Numbered from the stretch's first letter, positions 1-8,555 are shown. The stretch: 64,000 bases of DNA from Helicobacter turcicus (GCF_019711685.1 NZ_JAIGYQ010000004.1:62001-126000), one strand, 5' to 3'. The notes: a model not told the origin generated them from the letters alone. A program made the numbers and translations.

Positions 1-1
1 T

Positions 2-9
2 TTCTCCTG
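2..9 (-). promoter_or_regulatory. Ribosome-binding site of a leftward gene lying off the left edge
   Basis: Read on the minus strand the first bases give AGGAGAAA, a good Shine-Dalgarno sequence directly before the window edge. This suggests that a leftward gene starts just outside. The gene itself cannot be seen. Confidence 0.35.
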
Positions 10-349
10 ACAAAATAAATTGCAGAATTGTTGCATAAAATGCGTAAAGGAATGGTAAAAGTGGCAAATTTGCTTCAAAATTGTTTAAAATCTATCCCTT
101 TATGCTAAAATTCACGTCAAAATTGTAAGAAAATGTTGTAGCATTTCTAAGTTGTGTGCATAATGTGGATTTAAAGAGTATTGTCCATTAATGGAGATAG
201 TAGCGGAATTTGCACCAAGGGGAGAGGGATTCTATATTATTAGGGGATAAAAGCATTAACATGCATGGAATCTTAAATATGAGGATTAAGAAAGGATTTA
301 AAGCGCATATTTTTTGGGAGAAAATATTAAATTAAGGATAATATTTTTG
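10..349. other. Intergenic region, no gene recognised
   Basis: This A+T-rich stretch lies between a probable leftward gene outside the window and pldA. Several TATAAT-like words occur (for example CATAATG near 160), but none can be assigned with confidence. I see no tRNA, repeat array or convincing small reading frame. Confidence 0.3.
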
Positions 350-1471
350 ATGTGGTTTAGAATTTTAAGTGTCTTATGTTTGCCTTTAGTTGTGTATGGT
401 GATGGGCTAGAGGAAAAGTTATATAAAAAACTAAATTTTAGTGCAGATGAGCGCGCTAAAGTTTTGATTTTAGACAAGCAAATGCAGATTTTACAAGTCA
501 TTAGTGTGCAAAAGGGGCAAAAAGAATTGAAGCTAAATTTGCAAGACTCTGATGAGCTTTTTGTAACTTTTGTGGAGAATCCCCAGCATTTATCTTCTGC
601 GCCTTTGGCAAAAGATTCTAAATATTTAAAAGAGTTTGCAAATGTGGAATCAAAAGAGATTCAAAAAGAGTCTGCTACAACGCTTAAAGAGGGTGTAGAA
701 AATGCAAGTTTTGAGAGGGATATTAGTCGCTATGAGGCGCGCTTTGAGCGGAATCGTTTATTGGGAGATTTTTTAGGATTTGAGCCTTATAAGTTTAATT
801 ACCTCTTACCTGCAAGTGTGAGTTTTAATAAAGAACAAGGGCAAACAAAGCGCACGGAAGCAAAGTTCCAAATTAGCATTAAAAAGTTGCTCATTGATGA
901 TTTATTATTTAAGGATTTGGATTTTTATTTTGCTTACACGCAACAGAGTTTTTGGCAGATTTATGATAATGAAAACTCACGCCCATTTAGAGAAAGTAAT
1001 TATGAGCCTACTTTGTATTTTAGCTATCCTTTAAAACAATATAATGTGTTTTTTGACCGCGTAAATTTTGGCTATGTGCATCAAAGTAATGGAGAGGATT
1101 TGCTAAAATCTAGGAGTTGGGATAGACTTTTTATAGAGGGTATTTATGGCTATGAAAATTTTGTTTTAGGGCTTAAGGCGTGGTATCGCATTAAAGAGGA
1201 TGCTAATAAAGATGATAATCCTGACATTTTGGATTATATGGGATATGGGGAGTTAAGTCTGGGTTATGGGATAAATAAACACCTTTTTACACTTACTTTG
1301 CGAAATAATTTGCAATCAGATAATAGAGGAGCATTTATGCTAGATTATTCTTATCCTTTGTATAAGAATCTTTATTTGTATGTGCAGTATTTTAGTGGGT
1401 ATGGAGAGAGTCTAGCAGACTACAATCACTCTATTGAGCGAGTAGGTGCAGGGTTTTTGTTTGTAAGATAG
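350..1471 (+). CDS. pldA: Outer-membrane phospholipase A (OMPLA/PldA)
   Basis: This is a phospholipase A1 of the outer membrane, which hydrolyses acyl chains of phospholipids in the outer leaflet. I start it at ATG 350 rather than the in-frame TTG at 314, because AAGGA lies about 11 bases upstream and the protein then opens with a clean signal peptide (MWFRILSVLCLPLVVYG). The family signature is present: YVHQSNG with His244 and Ser246 (numbered from ATG 350), followed by RSWDR. In E. coli the third catalytic residue is Asn156 in RSWNR; here that position is Asp258. The C-terminal half is rich in aromatic residues in alternating strands, as expected for a 12-stranded beta-barrel, and ends in FLFVR. 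The N-terminal extension of about 120 residues before the barrel is longer than in the E. coli enzyme. Confidence 0.9.
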   Translation: MWFRILSVLCLPLVVYGDGLEEKLYKKLNFSADERAKVLILDKQMQILQVISVQKGQKELKLNLQDSDELFVTFVENPQHLSSAPLAKDSKYLKEFANVESKEIQKESATTLKEGVENASFERDISRYEARFERNRLLGDFLGFEPYKFNYLLPASVSFNKEQGQTKRTEAKFQISIKKLLIDDLLFKDLDFYFAYTQQSFWQIYDNENSRPFRESNYEPTLYFSYPLKQYNVFFDRVNFGYVHQSNGEDLLKSRSWDRLFIEGIYGYENFVLGLKAWYRIKEDANKDDNPDILDYMGYGELSLGYGINKHLFTLTLRNNLQSDNRGAFMLDYSYPLYKNLYLYVQYFSGYGESLADYNHSIERVGAGFLFVR

Positions 1472-1473
1472 CC

Positions 1474-2541
1474 CTATCCTAATAAGGATTGTTGTAAAGC
1501 GGAAGTTTTGATGGGGTTTGCTGGGTTTTGTGGGTCGTAAATATCGCTATAAAATTTTTTTGCAACTTCCTTATGAGAACGTAATCTGTGCTTTAGGTAA
1601 TTCCAACCAATTTCTGGAATAAGTGGATTTGTAGGGTCGTTTTCTATTCCGCGCATTTCTTTTTGCAAGTGTTTAGGGAGCTTGAAAATTGGAATTTTTT
1701 TGTCTAATTGCGCTCCTAAAAACATTGGAATAGAGATTCTATCTTGTCCTTTTAGCGGGGATTTCACACGATGCATTGTTGCTTTTAGGTAGCCATTTGT
1801 AGCAAGCTCTAGAAATTCTCCGATATTAATGACAAAGGCTTTATCTTTATGTCCCACATCAATCCATTCTCCAGAATCTAACTGCACCTGCAGTCCGCTA
1901 ACTTTATCAATCATTAAAAGTGTCAAAAATCCATCATCTTTGTGCGCACCAACACCTTGTGTTGCTTGACTATAAGTCTCCCCTTCTTTAGCAATTCCGG
2001 GATAGTGGATAAGCTTAACATGTTGGTAAATGTCCTCTTTAAAAAGCGCATCAAAAACATCTTCTTTGCCATATAGAGCTAAAGAGAATGCTCTTAAAAG
2101 TGTTAAGCCCATATTTGTTGTTTGTTCTTGCCATAGATAGAATGTTTCTCGTAATTCTTTTTGCGAAGAAAGCCATTGATTTGGTCCATGTAGGCGCATA
2201 TATGCAGGTAGGTTTGAATCTTTGGTATCTCTCTCAAAGCCTAAATCAAGCTCTTCTCTCCAGTCTTTTGAGCCAAGTGTGTATTCTCCGCCAACTTGTG
2301 TGTATCCCCTAAAATGTGGCGAATTATCAATACTGATTTTTAGTTTTTCTTCTAAGGGGAGAGCAAAGAATTCTTGACTTAATGCAAAAAGTCTTTGACA
2401 AAGATTCCAATCTACATCATGACCTACAAGGTAAAAAAATCCTATTGTGTGGGCAGCGTAGCGTAAATCCTTGAAAAGTTTCTCTCTTTCGTTGTTGTCG
2501 CCTTTTAATAGGGATAAATCAATCACAGGAACATTAGACAT
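1474..2541 (-). CDS. 2-oxoglutarate/Fe(II)-dependent oxygenase, isopenicillin N synthase-like
   Basis: This is a non-haem iron oxygenase of the double-stranded beta-helix family related to isopenicillin N synthase and plant 2OG dioxygenases. The N-terminal half matches the DIOX_N domain (VPVIDLS near residue 5, TIGFFYLVGH near 32). The catalytic half carries the iron ligands His200 and Asp202 (GAHKDDG) and His257 (TMHRV), and the co-substrate motif R268-x-S270 (DRIS). The length of 355 residues is typical. AAAGG precedes the ATG by six bases. The gene converges on pldA with a gap of only two bases, so the two probably share termination signals. The substrate cannot be told from sequence. Confidence 0.85.
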   Translation of the reverse strand: MSNVPVIDLSLLKGDNNEREKLFKDLRYAAHTIGFFYLVGHDVDWNLCQRLFALSQEFFALPLEEKLKISIDNSPHFRGYTQVGGEYTLGSKDWREELDLGFERDTKDSNLPAYMRLHGPNQWLSSQKELRETFYLWQEQTTNMGLTLLRAFSLALYGKEDVFDALFKEDIYQHVKLIHYPGIAKEGETYSQATQGVGAHKDDGFLTLLMIDKVSGLQVQLDSGEWIDVGHKDKAFVINIGEFLELATNGYLKATMHRVKSPLKGQDRISIPMFLGAQLDKKIPIFKLPKHLQKEMRGIENDPTNPLIPEIGWNYLKHRLRSHKEVAKKFYSDIYDPQNPANPIKTSALQQSLLG

Positions 2542-2773
2542 GCATAGCCTTTATAAAAAATAAGAAAAGATTATATCACAATTAAATTTTACATCGTGTA
2601 AATTGGGTTTTAGAAGAGGTTTGTGGGAGAGATTATTTTTACAACAAAGAGTGAAAATTTTATGCAACTTTAAAGACTAGAGTCTTTGTAAATCCTCTCA
2701 TTTGAATAAAAATGCAAGTTTCCTAACTCAAGCTAACTTTAAATAAAACCATAATCAAAGAAAAATCCATATT

Positions 2774-2803
2774 AACTTTTAAAAGTTTTTGACGATATAT
2801 AAT
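2774..2803 (+). promoter_or_regulatory. Promoter with a perfect palindrome over the -35 region (copy A)
   Basis: The 14-bp perfect palindrome AACTTTTAAAAGTT (2774-2787) is followed after ten bases by a -10 hexamer TATAAT (2798-2803). The -35 box would fall inside the palindrome. The Shine-Dalgarno AAGGGGG follows before ATG 2820. GACGATAT just upstream of the -10 also resembles a FliA -10 element, but no good FliA -35 stands at the right spacing. Confidence 0.5.
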
Positions 2804-2819
2804 AAATAAGGGGGAATAC

Positions 2820-4043
2820 ATGAAAATTAGTAAGTTTTTAGCAGGGTTTCTAATTGCTACGATTGGCTTTAATGCGAATGCAAACGAAATTGAAGTTAAA
2901 GTAGGGGAATCTTTAAGTGGTAAAAAAGCACAAGAGGTGCTAAGCAACTCTAAGGAGTTGAATTTTTCTAAAGGTTTTAAAAAACAAACGGTTAGTATGC
3001 TAACTAAGGGAATTGGCGGACAATATCCTTTTGATACTTTTTCCATAGATTCATCTACTGATGCGTTATTATCACTAAAAGATTCAAGCGGTAGTGTTAT
3101 TTTATATGTTGCATACACATTAGATGAAGCGGTAGATACAGGCGATAATTTATTTTTTGATAATTCAAGGTTATTTGATATAAAAACCTACTACATTCAA
3201 GAATGGAATAGTAAAACTAATAAGCTAGAAGGCAGATATGTTAATGCCTATGAATATTATAATGGTGGGCATAACTTTAATGCAGCCTATACAGAATGGG
3301 GAATGCCACATTCAAATAGCTTTGGAATGTGGATAAAACTTAATGCATATTTTTCAAATCATATTACACTTTTTTCAAGAAATGAAAGTTATAGCGAAGA
3401 TGGTGGGTATCGTTCTGATTATTTTAACTTTTGGTTATTATCAAATGGACGACTTTCTGTTACAAGTAAAATCACAGATTATTCTGTGGATTCACTAACA
3501 ACAACAAAACCTATTCCACTTGGTAAATGGGTCTATATTCAAGCAACACAAAATGCCCTAAGCTATCAGATTGGTTGGAAGACACAAGATGGCAGTGATG
3601 AAGAGCTAGTAAGTAAAGTCTTTGATAAAGCAACTTTAAATATAAGAGATTGCGACCCAAATTTATATTGCACAAAAAAAGAAAATATTCAAAGGAATAG
3701 GGTTTTTGATCATATTTCTTTAATGAAATATGTCAATGAAAATAAAAATGTTATTAACATTAAAGAAGTGTTCTACAATCCTGATATTGGAATGTTTGCA
3801 CTGATGAATGCTTATAAAGCAAAGGAGCAATTAATTTTTCCTTTCTATTATAGATACGCAGATGAAAAAGGTAATCCTATCATCCATTCAATAAGCGAAC
3901 TTGCAATTGAAGCTTATAATATTTTATCTGGTGCAGGCTCTTCAAAAATTACCATTGACGATTTTGATATTTATTATGATACTGCAACTTTAAATATCAT
4001 TGTGGTTGATTTTAGAAATAATAGAAAAGGATCTTGGCAATGA
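2820..4043 (+). CDS. Exported LamG/concanavalin-like protein, copy A
   Basis: I do not recognise a named family. The first 21 residues form a signal peptide (MKISKFLAGFLIATIGF, then ANA before NEIEVK), so the protein is exported. Residues about 160-260 look like a LamG/concanavalin A-type jelly-roll: SFGMWIKLNAYF, then ITLFSRNES, FNFWLLSNG and a late PLGKWVYIQATQ, the usual order of strands in LamG-like domains. Two cysteines occur nearby (IRDCDPNLYC) and could form a disulphide. The signal peptide and the central domain are nearly identical to copy B (5595-6827), with one base difference noted in about 525 bp of the central block. Residues about 41-120 and the C-terminal ~100 residues differ. 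The stop overlaps the next gene's start as ATGA, so the two are translationally coupled. A carbohydrate-binding or adhesive role is only a guess. Confidence 0.6.
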   Translation: MKISKFLAGFLIATIGFNANANEIEVKVGESLSGKKAQEVLSNSKELNFSKGFKKQTVSMLTKGIGGQYPFDTFSIDSSTDALLSLKDSSGSVILYVAYTLDEAVDTGDNLFFDNSRLFDIKTYYIQEWNSKTNKLEGRYVNAYEYYNGGHNFNAAYTEWGMPHSNSFGMWIKLNAYFSNHITLFSRNESYSEDGGYRSDYFNFWLLSNGRLSVTSKITDYSVDSLTTTKPIPLGKWVYIQATQNALSYQIGWKTQDGSDEELVSKVFDKATLNIRDCDPNLYCTKKENIQRNRVFDHISLMKYVNENKNVINIKEVFYNPDIGMFALMNAYKAKEQLIFPFYYRYADEKGNPIIHSISELAIEAYNILSGAGSSKITIDDFDIYYDTATLNIIVVDFRNNRKGSWQ

Positions 4044-5515
4044 CAATTAATCCGCCAAATCTAAATTATGGACTATCTGAAGCTGGTATAAAGAATGTGA
4101 AGCTCAATGCTACAAGTTCTATTGTAATTGGCTCTGCAAAAGAGATAAGTGAGAGAAATGAGGTTGCGCGCAATGCTGATGCTATTTTGAATGGTGGCGG
4201 TTTAAACTATTTTAAGATGTATGATAGTAGTTATAGCAAAATAAGAACTTTTGGGGAGGCGCATTTAAATTATGATAAATTTGATTTCGCGCTCTCTACG
4301 CTCTCTACAAATCGAATGGGCGGAACTTATGCGCAAATTGACTCCATTAGCACATTAAATAGTGCAGGTAAAAGCAAATTCCTTGACACTCCTATTGGAC
4401 AAATGGAAATCTTTTTAGACTTAGAGGGCGATAATGATAAATACGGAGTTGGAAAAGTTGGCTTTATGGGGCAATTAATCAATTTAGACAACAATAGAGA
4501 TGGTTATTTAGATGCAGACGATGAGTTTTTTGATAAGTTAAAGCTAAAGGGTTATAACTCTTCTGGAGAAGAAGTTATCTTAAAGCTTAGTGATGTGTAT
4601 GGTGCGCTAGATTTAACAAAGTTTGTTAAAACGCAAAAAGAAATTGATAATAAATATGTAGTGAGTGGCACAACTCTTTTTCGCCCAGAGGAAAGCTATG
4701 ATAAAGTAGAGCAAGGGCAGCTTAGGCAGTTATTTAAAAATTATGGCGATAAAGATGGGTGGATTCAAATGGATAATCTGCCTATGGGCATGAATTTTGC
4801 GTATAAAAAGCTCAATTTAGATGGTTCTACAAGATTACAAGCCTTTAGTATAGGTGCTTCAAACAATGATAAAGATAAAACTTACATTGAAAATATACAA
4901 AGTCGTTTTAATGCAATGTATCTAGACTATTATGCAGAAGATAGTTTTGCTTCTAGATTTGCAATCAAACAAGAGTTTCAAACCATTACAGGAATGCAGT
5001 TTAGCGAAGCTAAATTTAAAGAATTTTATGAGGGGCTAAACAATCCAAAAACTGCAGAAAAGTATGCAAATGCCTTAAAGGATATGGACGCAGTTGTCGC
5101 AATGCAGCTTAATGCTGATGGCTCTTTCACGCTAAAGTTTGATTCTGGCAGGACATTAGAAGTTGCAGAGCTTTACAGCACAAATGGAGAATTTAACCTC
5201 ACGCAAAAAGGAGAAAGGGCAAGTGTTATGAGCGAAGCTTCAAGCCTCAATGAAGAAGAACTTAATAAACTTGATTTTACACAAGTGGGAATGCAAACAG
5301 ATAATGGAATCGTATCTTTAGCAGATTTAGGCATACAATTTATCCAAAAAGAAATGTTTGCAAATGGAAAAATTGCATTTGTTTTAACAAAAGGAAATGG
5401 TTCTACACTGATTGCTTCAGATTTATATAAAATCAGGAGTGTAGAAAATATGCTTTTATTTGAAGAGTTAGAAGAAAAAGATAAATTACACCCTAGATTT
5501 GAAACAGAAGCATAA
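4040..5515 (+). CDS. EF-hand-like protein without signal peptide, copy A
   Basis: The start is ATG 4040, overlapping the previous stop (ATGA); an in-frame TTG at 4034 is less likely. There is no signal peptide or membrane segment. The clearest motif is an EF-hand-type loop, LDNNRDGYLDADDEFF, near residue 160, with Asp/Asn at loop positions 1, 3, 5 and 9 and Gly at 6. A second, weaker one is YGDKDGWIQ near 236. These suggest calcium binding. The block SKFLDTPIGQ through FRPEESY and the last ~115 residues, ending HPRFETEA, are identical to copy B; the N-terminus and the middle differ strongly. I know no function. Because it is coupled to an exported partner it may be a chaperone, immunity or co-secreted protein; secretion without a Sec signal, for instance through the flagellar apparatus, is possible but unproven. 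Confidence 0.6.
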   Translation: MTINPPNLNYGLSEAGIKNVKLNATSSIVIGSAKEISERNEVARNADAILNGGGLNYFKMYDSSYSKIRTFGEAHLNYDKFDFALSTLSTNRMGGTYAQIDSISTLNSAGKSKFLDTPIGQMEIFLDLEGDNDKYGVGKVGFMGQLINLDNNRDGYLDADDEFFDKLKLKGYNSSGEEVILKLSDVYGALDLTKFVKTQKEIDNKYVVSGTTLFRPEESYDKVEQGQLRQLFKNYGDKDGWIQMDNLPMGMNFAYKKLNLDGSTRLQAFSIGASNNDKDKTYIENIQSRFNAMYLDYYAEDSFASRFAIKQEFQTITGMQFSEAKFKEFYEGLNNPKTAEKYANALKDMDAVVAMQLNADGSFTLKFDSGRTLEVAELYSTNGEFNLTQKGERASVMSEASSLNEEELNKLDFTQVGMQTDNGIVSLADLGIQFIQKEMFANGKIAFVLTKGNGSTLIASDLYKIRSVENMLLFEELEEKDKLHPRFETEA

Positions 5516-5547
5516 GGGATAGATTAAGGTTAGGGTTTATGAGTGCT

Positions 5548-5577
5548 AACTTTTAAAAGTTTTTGACGATATATAAT
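5548..5577 (+). promoter_or_regulatory. Promoter with a perfect palindrome over the -35 region (copy B)
   Basis: The palindrome AACTTTTAAAAGTT (5548-5561) and the -10 TATAAT (5572-5577) are copied exactly from the first module. One extra A lies before the Shine-Dalgarno AAAGGGGGA. Each module can therefore be transcribed on its own. Confidence 0.5.
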
Positions 5578-5594
5578 AAATAAAGGGGGAATAC

Positions 5595-6827
5595 ATGAAA
5601 ATTAGTAAGTTTTTAGCAGGGTTTCTAATTGCTACGATTGGCTTTAGTGCGAATGCAAATGAAATTGAAGTTAAAGTAGGGGAATCTTTAAGTGGCAAAA
5701 AAGCACAAGAGGTATTAAAAAATCTTTCTCAGGAAATAAAGTCTATACTAAAGGCTCTACAAAATCCAAAAACAAGAGTAGCAAATAGTATAAAAGGCGG
5801 GGAATATCCTTATTACAATGATGTGATTCCACCTTTTAATTCAACAACAGATTCTCTTGCGGCATTAAAAGATAGTCATGGTAATACTATATTATTTGTA
5901 GCCTACACGACAAATGTTCCAGTGGCAACAATTGGTGAAAAAGCAACTATTAATCCTGAATTAAAAGATAGGGAAACAGGAGAGAAAACCTACTACATTC
6001 AAGAATGGAATAGTAAAACTAATAAGCTAGAAGGCAGATATGTTAATGCCTATGAATATTATAATGGTGGGCATAACTTTAATGCAGCCTATACAGAATG
6101 GGGAATGCCACATTCAAATAGCTTTGGAATGTGGATAAAACTTAATGCATATTTTTCAAATCATATTACACTTTTTTCAAGAAATGAAAGTTATAGCGAA
6201 GATGGTGGGTATCGTTCTGATTATTTTAACTTTTGGTTATTATCAAATGGACAACTTTCTGTTACAAGTAAAATCACAGATTATTCTGTGGATTCACTAA
6301 CAACAACAAAACCTATTCCACTTGGTAAATGGGTCTATATTCAAGCAACACAAAATGCCCTAAGCTATCAGATTGGTTGGAAGACACAAGATGGCAGTGA
6401 TGAAGAGCTAGTAAGTAAAGTCTTTGATAAAGCAACTTTAAATATAAGAGATTGCGACCCAAATTTATATTGCACAAAAAAAGAAAATATTCAAAGGAAT
6501 AGGGTTTTTGATTTGCGATCATTTGTTGATGTTTATGTAAATAATATAGAATTTAGGAACTATATTAACATTAAAGAAGTGTTCTACAATCCTGATATTA
6601 GAATGTTTGCGCTGATGAATGCTTATAATCCGAGTCAAACACTCATAGGAGTTAGCAATGGTTTTACAACTTATCCTATAAATACTATAATTCAAGAATC
6701 TTACAATATCCTAACAGGCGGGACTTCTTCTATTTTAAAATACGAAGATATTGATATTTATTACGACCCTAATACAGGAAATATTGTTTTACTAGATTGG
6801 AGGATTAATAGGATGGGGGCTAAATGA
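5595..6827 (+). CDS. Exported LamG/concanavalin-like protein, copy B
   Basis: This is a paralogue of the protein at 2820-4043. The signal peptide differs by one residue (GFSANA against GFNANA) and the central jelly-roll region (KTYYIQEWN to NIQRNRVFD) is almost identical. The segment from about residue 42 to 130 is unrelated in detail and includes a basic stretch with NPKTRVANSIKGGEYPYY. The last ~90 residues keep only islands of similarity (INIKEVFYNPDI, MFALMNAY, DIYYD). The final TGA overlaps the ATG of the next gene (ATGA). The alternation of frozen and variable blocks suggests recombination or gene conversion between the copies. Confidence 0.6.
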   Translation: MKISKFLAGFLIATIGFSANANEIEVKVGESLSGKKAQEVLKNLSQEIKSILKALQNPKTRVANSIKGGEYPYYNDVIPPFNSTTDSLAALKDSHGNTILFVAYTTNVPVATIGEKATINPELKDRETGEKTYYIQEWNSKTNKLEGRYVNAYEYYNGGHNFNAAYTEWGMPHSNSFGMWIKLNAYFSNHITLFSRNESYSEDGGYRSDYFNFWLLSNGQLSVTSKITDYSVDSLTTTKPIPLGKWVYIQATQNALSYQIGWKTQDGSDEELVSKVFDKATLNIRDCDPNLYCTKKENIQRNRVFDLRSFVDVYVNNIEFRNYINIKEVFYNPDIRMFALMNAYNPSQTLIGVSNGFTTYPINTIIQESYNILTGGTSSILKYEDIDIYYDPNTGNIVLLDWRINRMGAK

Positions 6828-8398
6828 TGTCTATCAATAATAAAATCAACACAACAAAGCTTAATTTAGATAATTTAAGCACTCTAAGCCAGAAAATAGG
6901 AGGGAATGCACTTAAATTAAAAGAGCGCACTCCACAAGAAATTGAGCAAAATAAAATGCTTGATATGCAAAAAAAAGTAGATGCAATTCTAAGTAATAAC
7001 CACTTTGCAACAACATTAGATGAAAATAAAAAACATTATTTTAGCCGATATTTTGCAATCTCTCCAATTCATAATAGAAATGATGGTTATATTCATACAA
7101 CCACTTCCTTGCCAAAAGAGTACCTCTATCAAGGGTTGCAATTCAACTCTGCTGGAAATTCTAAATTCCTTGACACTCCTATTGGACAAATGGAAATCTT
7201 TTTAGACTTAGAGGGCGATAATGATAAATACGGAGTTGGAAAAGTTGGCTTTATGGGGCAATTAATCAATTTAGACAACAATAGAGATGGTTATTTAGAT
7301 GCAGACGATGAGTTTTTTGATAAGTTAAAGCTAAAGGGTTATAACTCTTCTGGAGAAGAAGTTATCTTAAAGCTTAGTGATGTGTATGGTGCGCTAGATT
7401 TAACAAAGTTTGTTAAAACGCAAAAAGAAATTGATAATAAATATGTAGTGAGTGGCACAACTCTTTTTCGCCCAGAGGAAAGCTATCAACAAATGCAAAA
7501 AGAAGATATAAAAAAGATATTTGCACAATATGGGGATAAAAATGGCTATATTGACTTTACCAAAACTTATAAGTCTGAGACAGATAAAGAATGGGAAAAA
7601 ACCTATGTATTTTGGGAATTTATGCAAAGTTCTAATTTTGCCATTAAAGATACAAAGCTAAATGGAGAAACGCGTTTAGAAAGAATGCATTTTGTAACTG
7701 ATTTTAAATCCCCTCTTGCATTTGCAGAAAATGTAGCAAAATTTGAAAAAGATTTTAAAAGAGGCTTCAATAATAACATTAAAATGCGCTTTGATACAAT
7801 GTATAACAACTATTATGCAAACGATAGTTTTGCAAATCGTCTTAATATCAAAAGAGAATTTGAAGTTGTAACAGGGTTAGGGTTTAGCGAAGCTAAATTT
7901 AAAGAATTTTATGAGGGGTTAAAAGGAGTAGATGCGAGTAAGTATATTGACGCATTAGATGGTGAGCTAGATTATATTAAAGGAATGCTGCTTAATGATG
8001 ATGGCACTATTACTTTGGATTTTTTCTCTGGTAAGAGTATTAATGTTGCAGAGCTTTACAGCACAAATGGAGAATTTAACCTCACGCAAAAAGGAGAAAG
8101 GGCAAGTGTTATGAGCGAAGCTTCAAGCCTCAATGAAGAAGAACTTAATAAACTTGATTTTACACAAGTGGGAATGCAAACAGATAATGGAATCGTATCT
8201 TTAGCAGATTTAGGCATACAATTTATCCAAAAAGAAATGTTTGCAAATGGAAAAATTGCATTTGTTTTAACAAAAGGAAATGGTTCTACACTGATTGCTT
8301 CAGATTTATATAAAATCAGGAGTGTAGAAAATATGCTTTTATTTGAAGAGTTAGAAGAAAAAGATAAATTACACCCTAGATTTGAAACAGAAGCATAA
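6824..8398 (+). CDS. EF-hand-like protein without signal peptide, copy B
   Basis: This is a paralogue of 4040-5515, coupled to the upstream gene by an ATGA overlap; a second ATG at 6827 is an alternative. The N-terminus (MMSINNKINTTKLNLDN) is polar and disordered-looking and unlike copy A. The EF-hand-type block and the C-terminal ~115 residues ending HPRFETEA are identical to copy A. The middle is about 30 residues longer, keeps YGDKNGYIDF as a weaker acidic loop, and adds an insertion (TDKEWEKTYVFWEFMQ, then MHFVTDFKSP). No signal peptide is present. Function is unknown. Confidence 0.6.
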   Translation: MMSINNKINTTKLNLDNLSTLSQKIGGNALKLKERTPQEIEQNKMLDMQKKVDAILSNNHFATTLDENKKHYFSRYFAISPIHNRNDGYIHTTTSLPKEYLYQGLQFNSAGNSKFLDTPIGQMEIFLDLEGDNDKYGVGKVGFMGQLINLDNNRDGYLDADDEFFDKLKLKGYNSSGEEVILKLSDVYGALDLTKFVKTQKEIDNKYVVSGTTLFRPEESYQQMQKEDIKKIFAQYGDKNGYIDFTKTYKSETDKEWEKTYVFWEFMQSSNFAIKDTKLNGETRLERMHFVTDFKSPLAFAENVAKFEKDFKRGFNNNIKMRFDTMYNNYYANDSFANRLNIKREFEVVTGLGFSEAKFKEFYEGLKGVDASKYIDALDGELDYIKGMLLNDDGTITLDFFSGKSINVAELYSTNGEFNLTQKGERASVMSEASSLNEEELNKLDFTQVGMQTDNGIVSLADLGIQFIQKEMFANGKIAFVLTKGNGSTLIASDLYKIRSVENMLLFEELEEKDKLHPRFETEA

Positions 8399-8525
8399 GG
8401 GATAGATTTTTCACTGCTTAAGCCACTTTGCTCTTTATACTGCTTTTTTGTTCGTATTGCGATATTCTTGGGATTTACTTTTTGTCTGTTTATGGGTTTG
8501 CTTAATGAGGTTAAATTAAGGGGTT

Positions 8526-8555
8526 TGGAATCCTTTAAGGATTCCATCGGTTTTT
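8526..8555. terminator. Hairpin between the convergent EF-hand gene B and dnaK
   Basis: TGGAATCC (8526-8533) pairs with GGATTCCA (8539-8546) around a TTTAA loop. On the plus strand TCGG and TTTTT follow, so it fits a terminator for the rightward transcripts. On the minus strand the hairpin lies just after the dnaK stop but has no strong T-tract. Confidence 0.5.

Larger units (their letters stand above)
2773..5525 (+). repeat. Tandem duplication, copy A (LamG-like + EF-hand-like bicistron)
   Basis: This unit runs from the shared promoter (TAACTTTTAAAAG at 2773) through two genes to the shared tail TAAGGGATAGATT after the second stop. It is repeated directly at 5547-8408. Nearly identical blocks pair as 2773-2945 with 5547-5720, 3185-3710 with 5987-6512, 4376-4699 with 7163-7486, and 5162-5525 with 8045-8408. 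The sequence between these blocks has diverged and differs in length. Confidence 0.9.
5547..8408 (+). repeat. Tandem duplication, copy B (LamG-like + EF-hand-like bicistron)
   Basis: This is the second copy of the module in the same orientation as 2773-5525. It begins 21 bases after copy A's shared tail and carries its own copy of the promoter palindrome. It is longer because its variable segments differ in length, notably the middle of the EF-hand-like gene (462 bases in A, 558 in B). Confidence 0.9.

Noticed and set aside
314-349. Upstream TTG start for pldA
   Set aside because: It has no ribosome-binding site and would put polar residues before the signal peptide; ATG 350 fits better.
2640-2700. 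Hairpin AAAGACT/AGTCTTT before the first LamG-like gene
   Set aside because: The loop is only two bases and no T-tract follows, so it is probably a chance palindrome.
8056-8547. Minus-strand frame of 163 codons opposite the end of the second EF-hand-like gene
   Set aside because: Most of it is antisense to sequence that is duplicated and clearly coding on the plus strand; no start signal is present.
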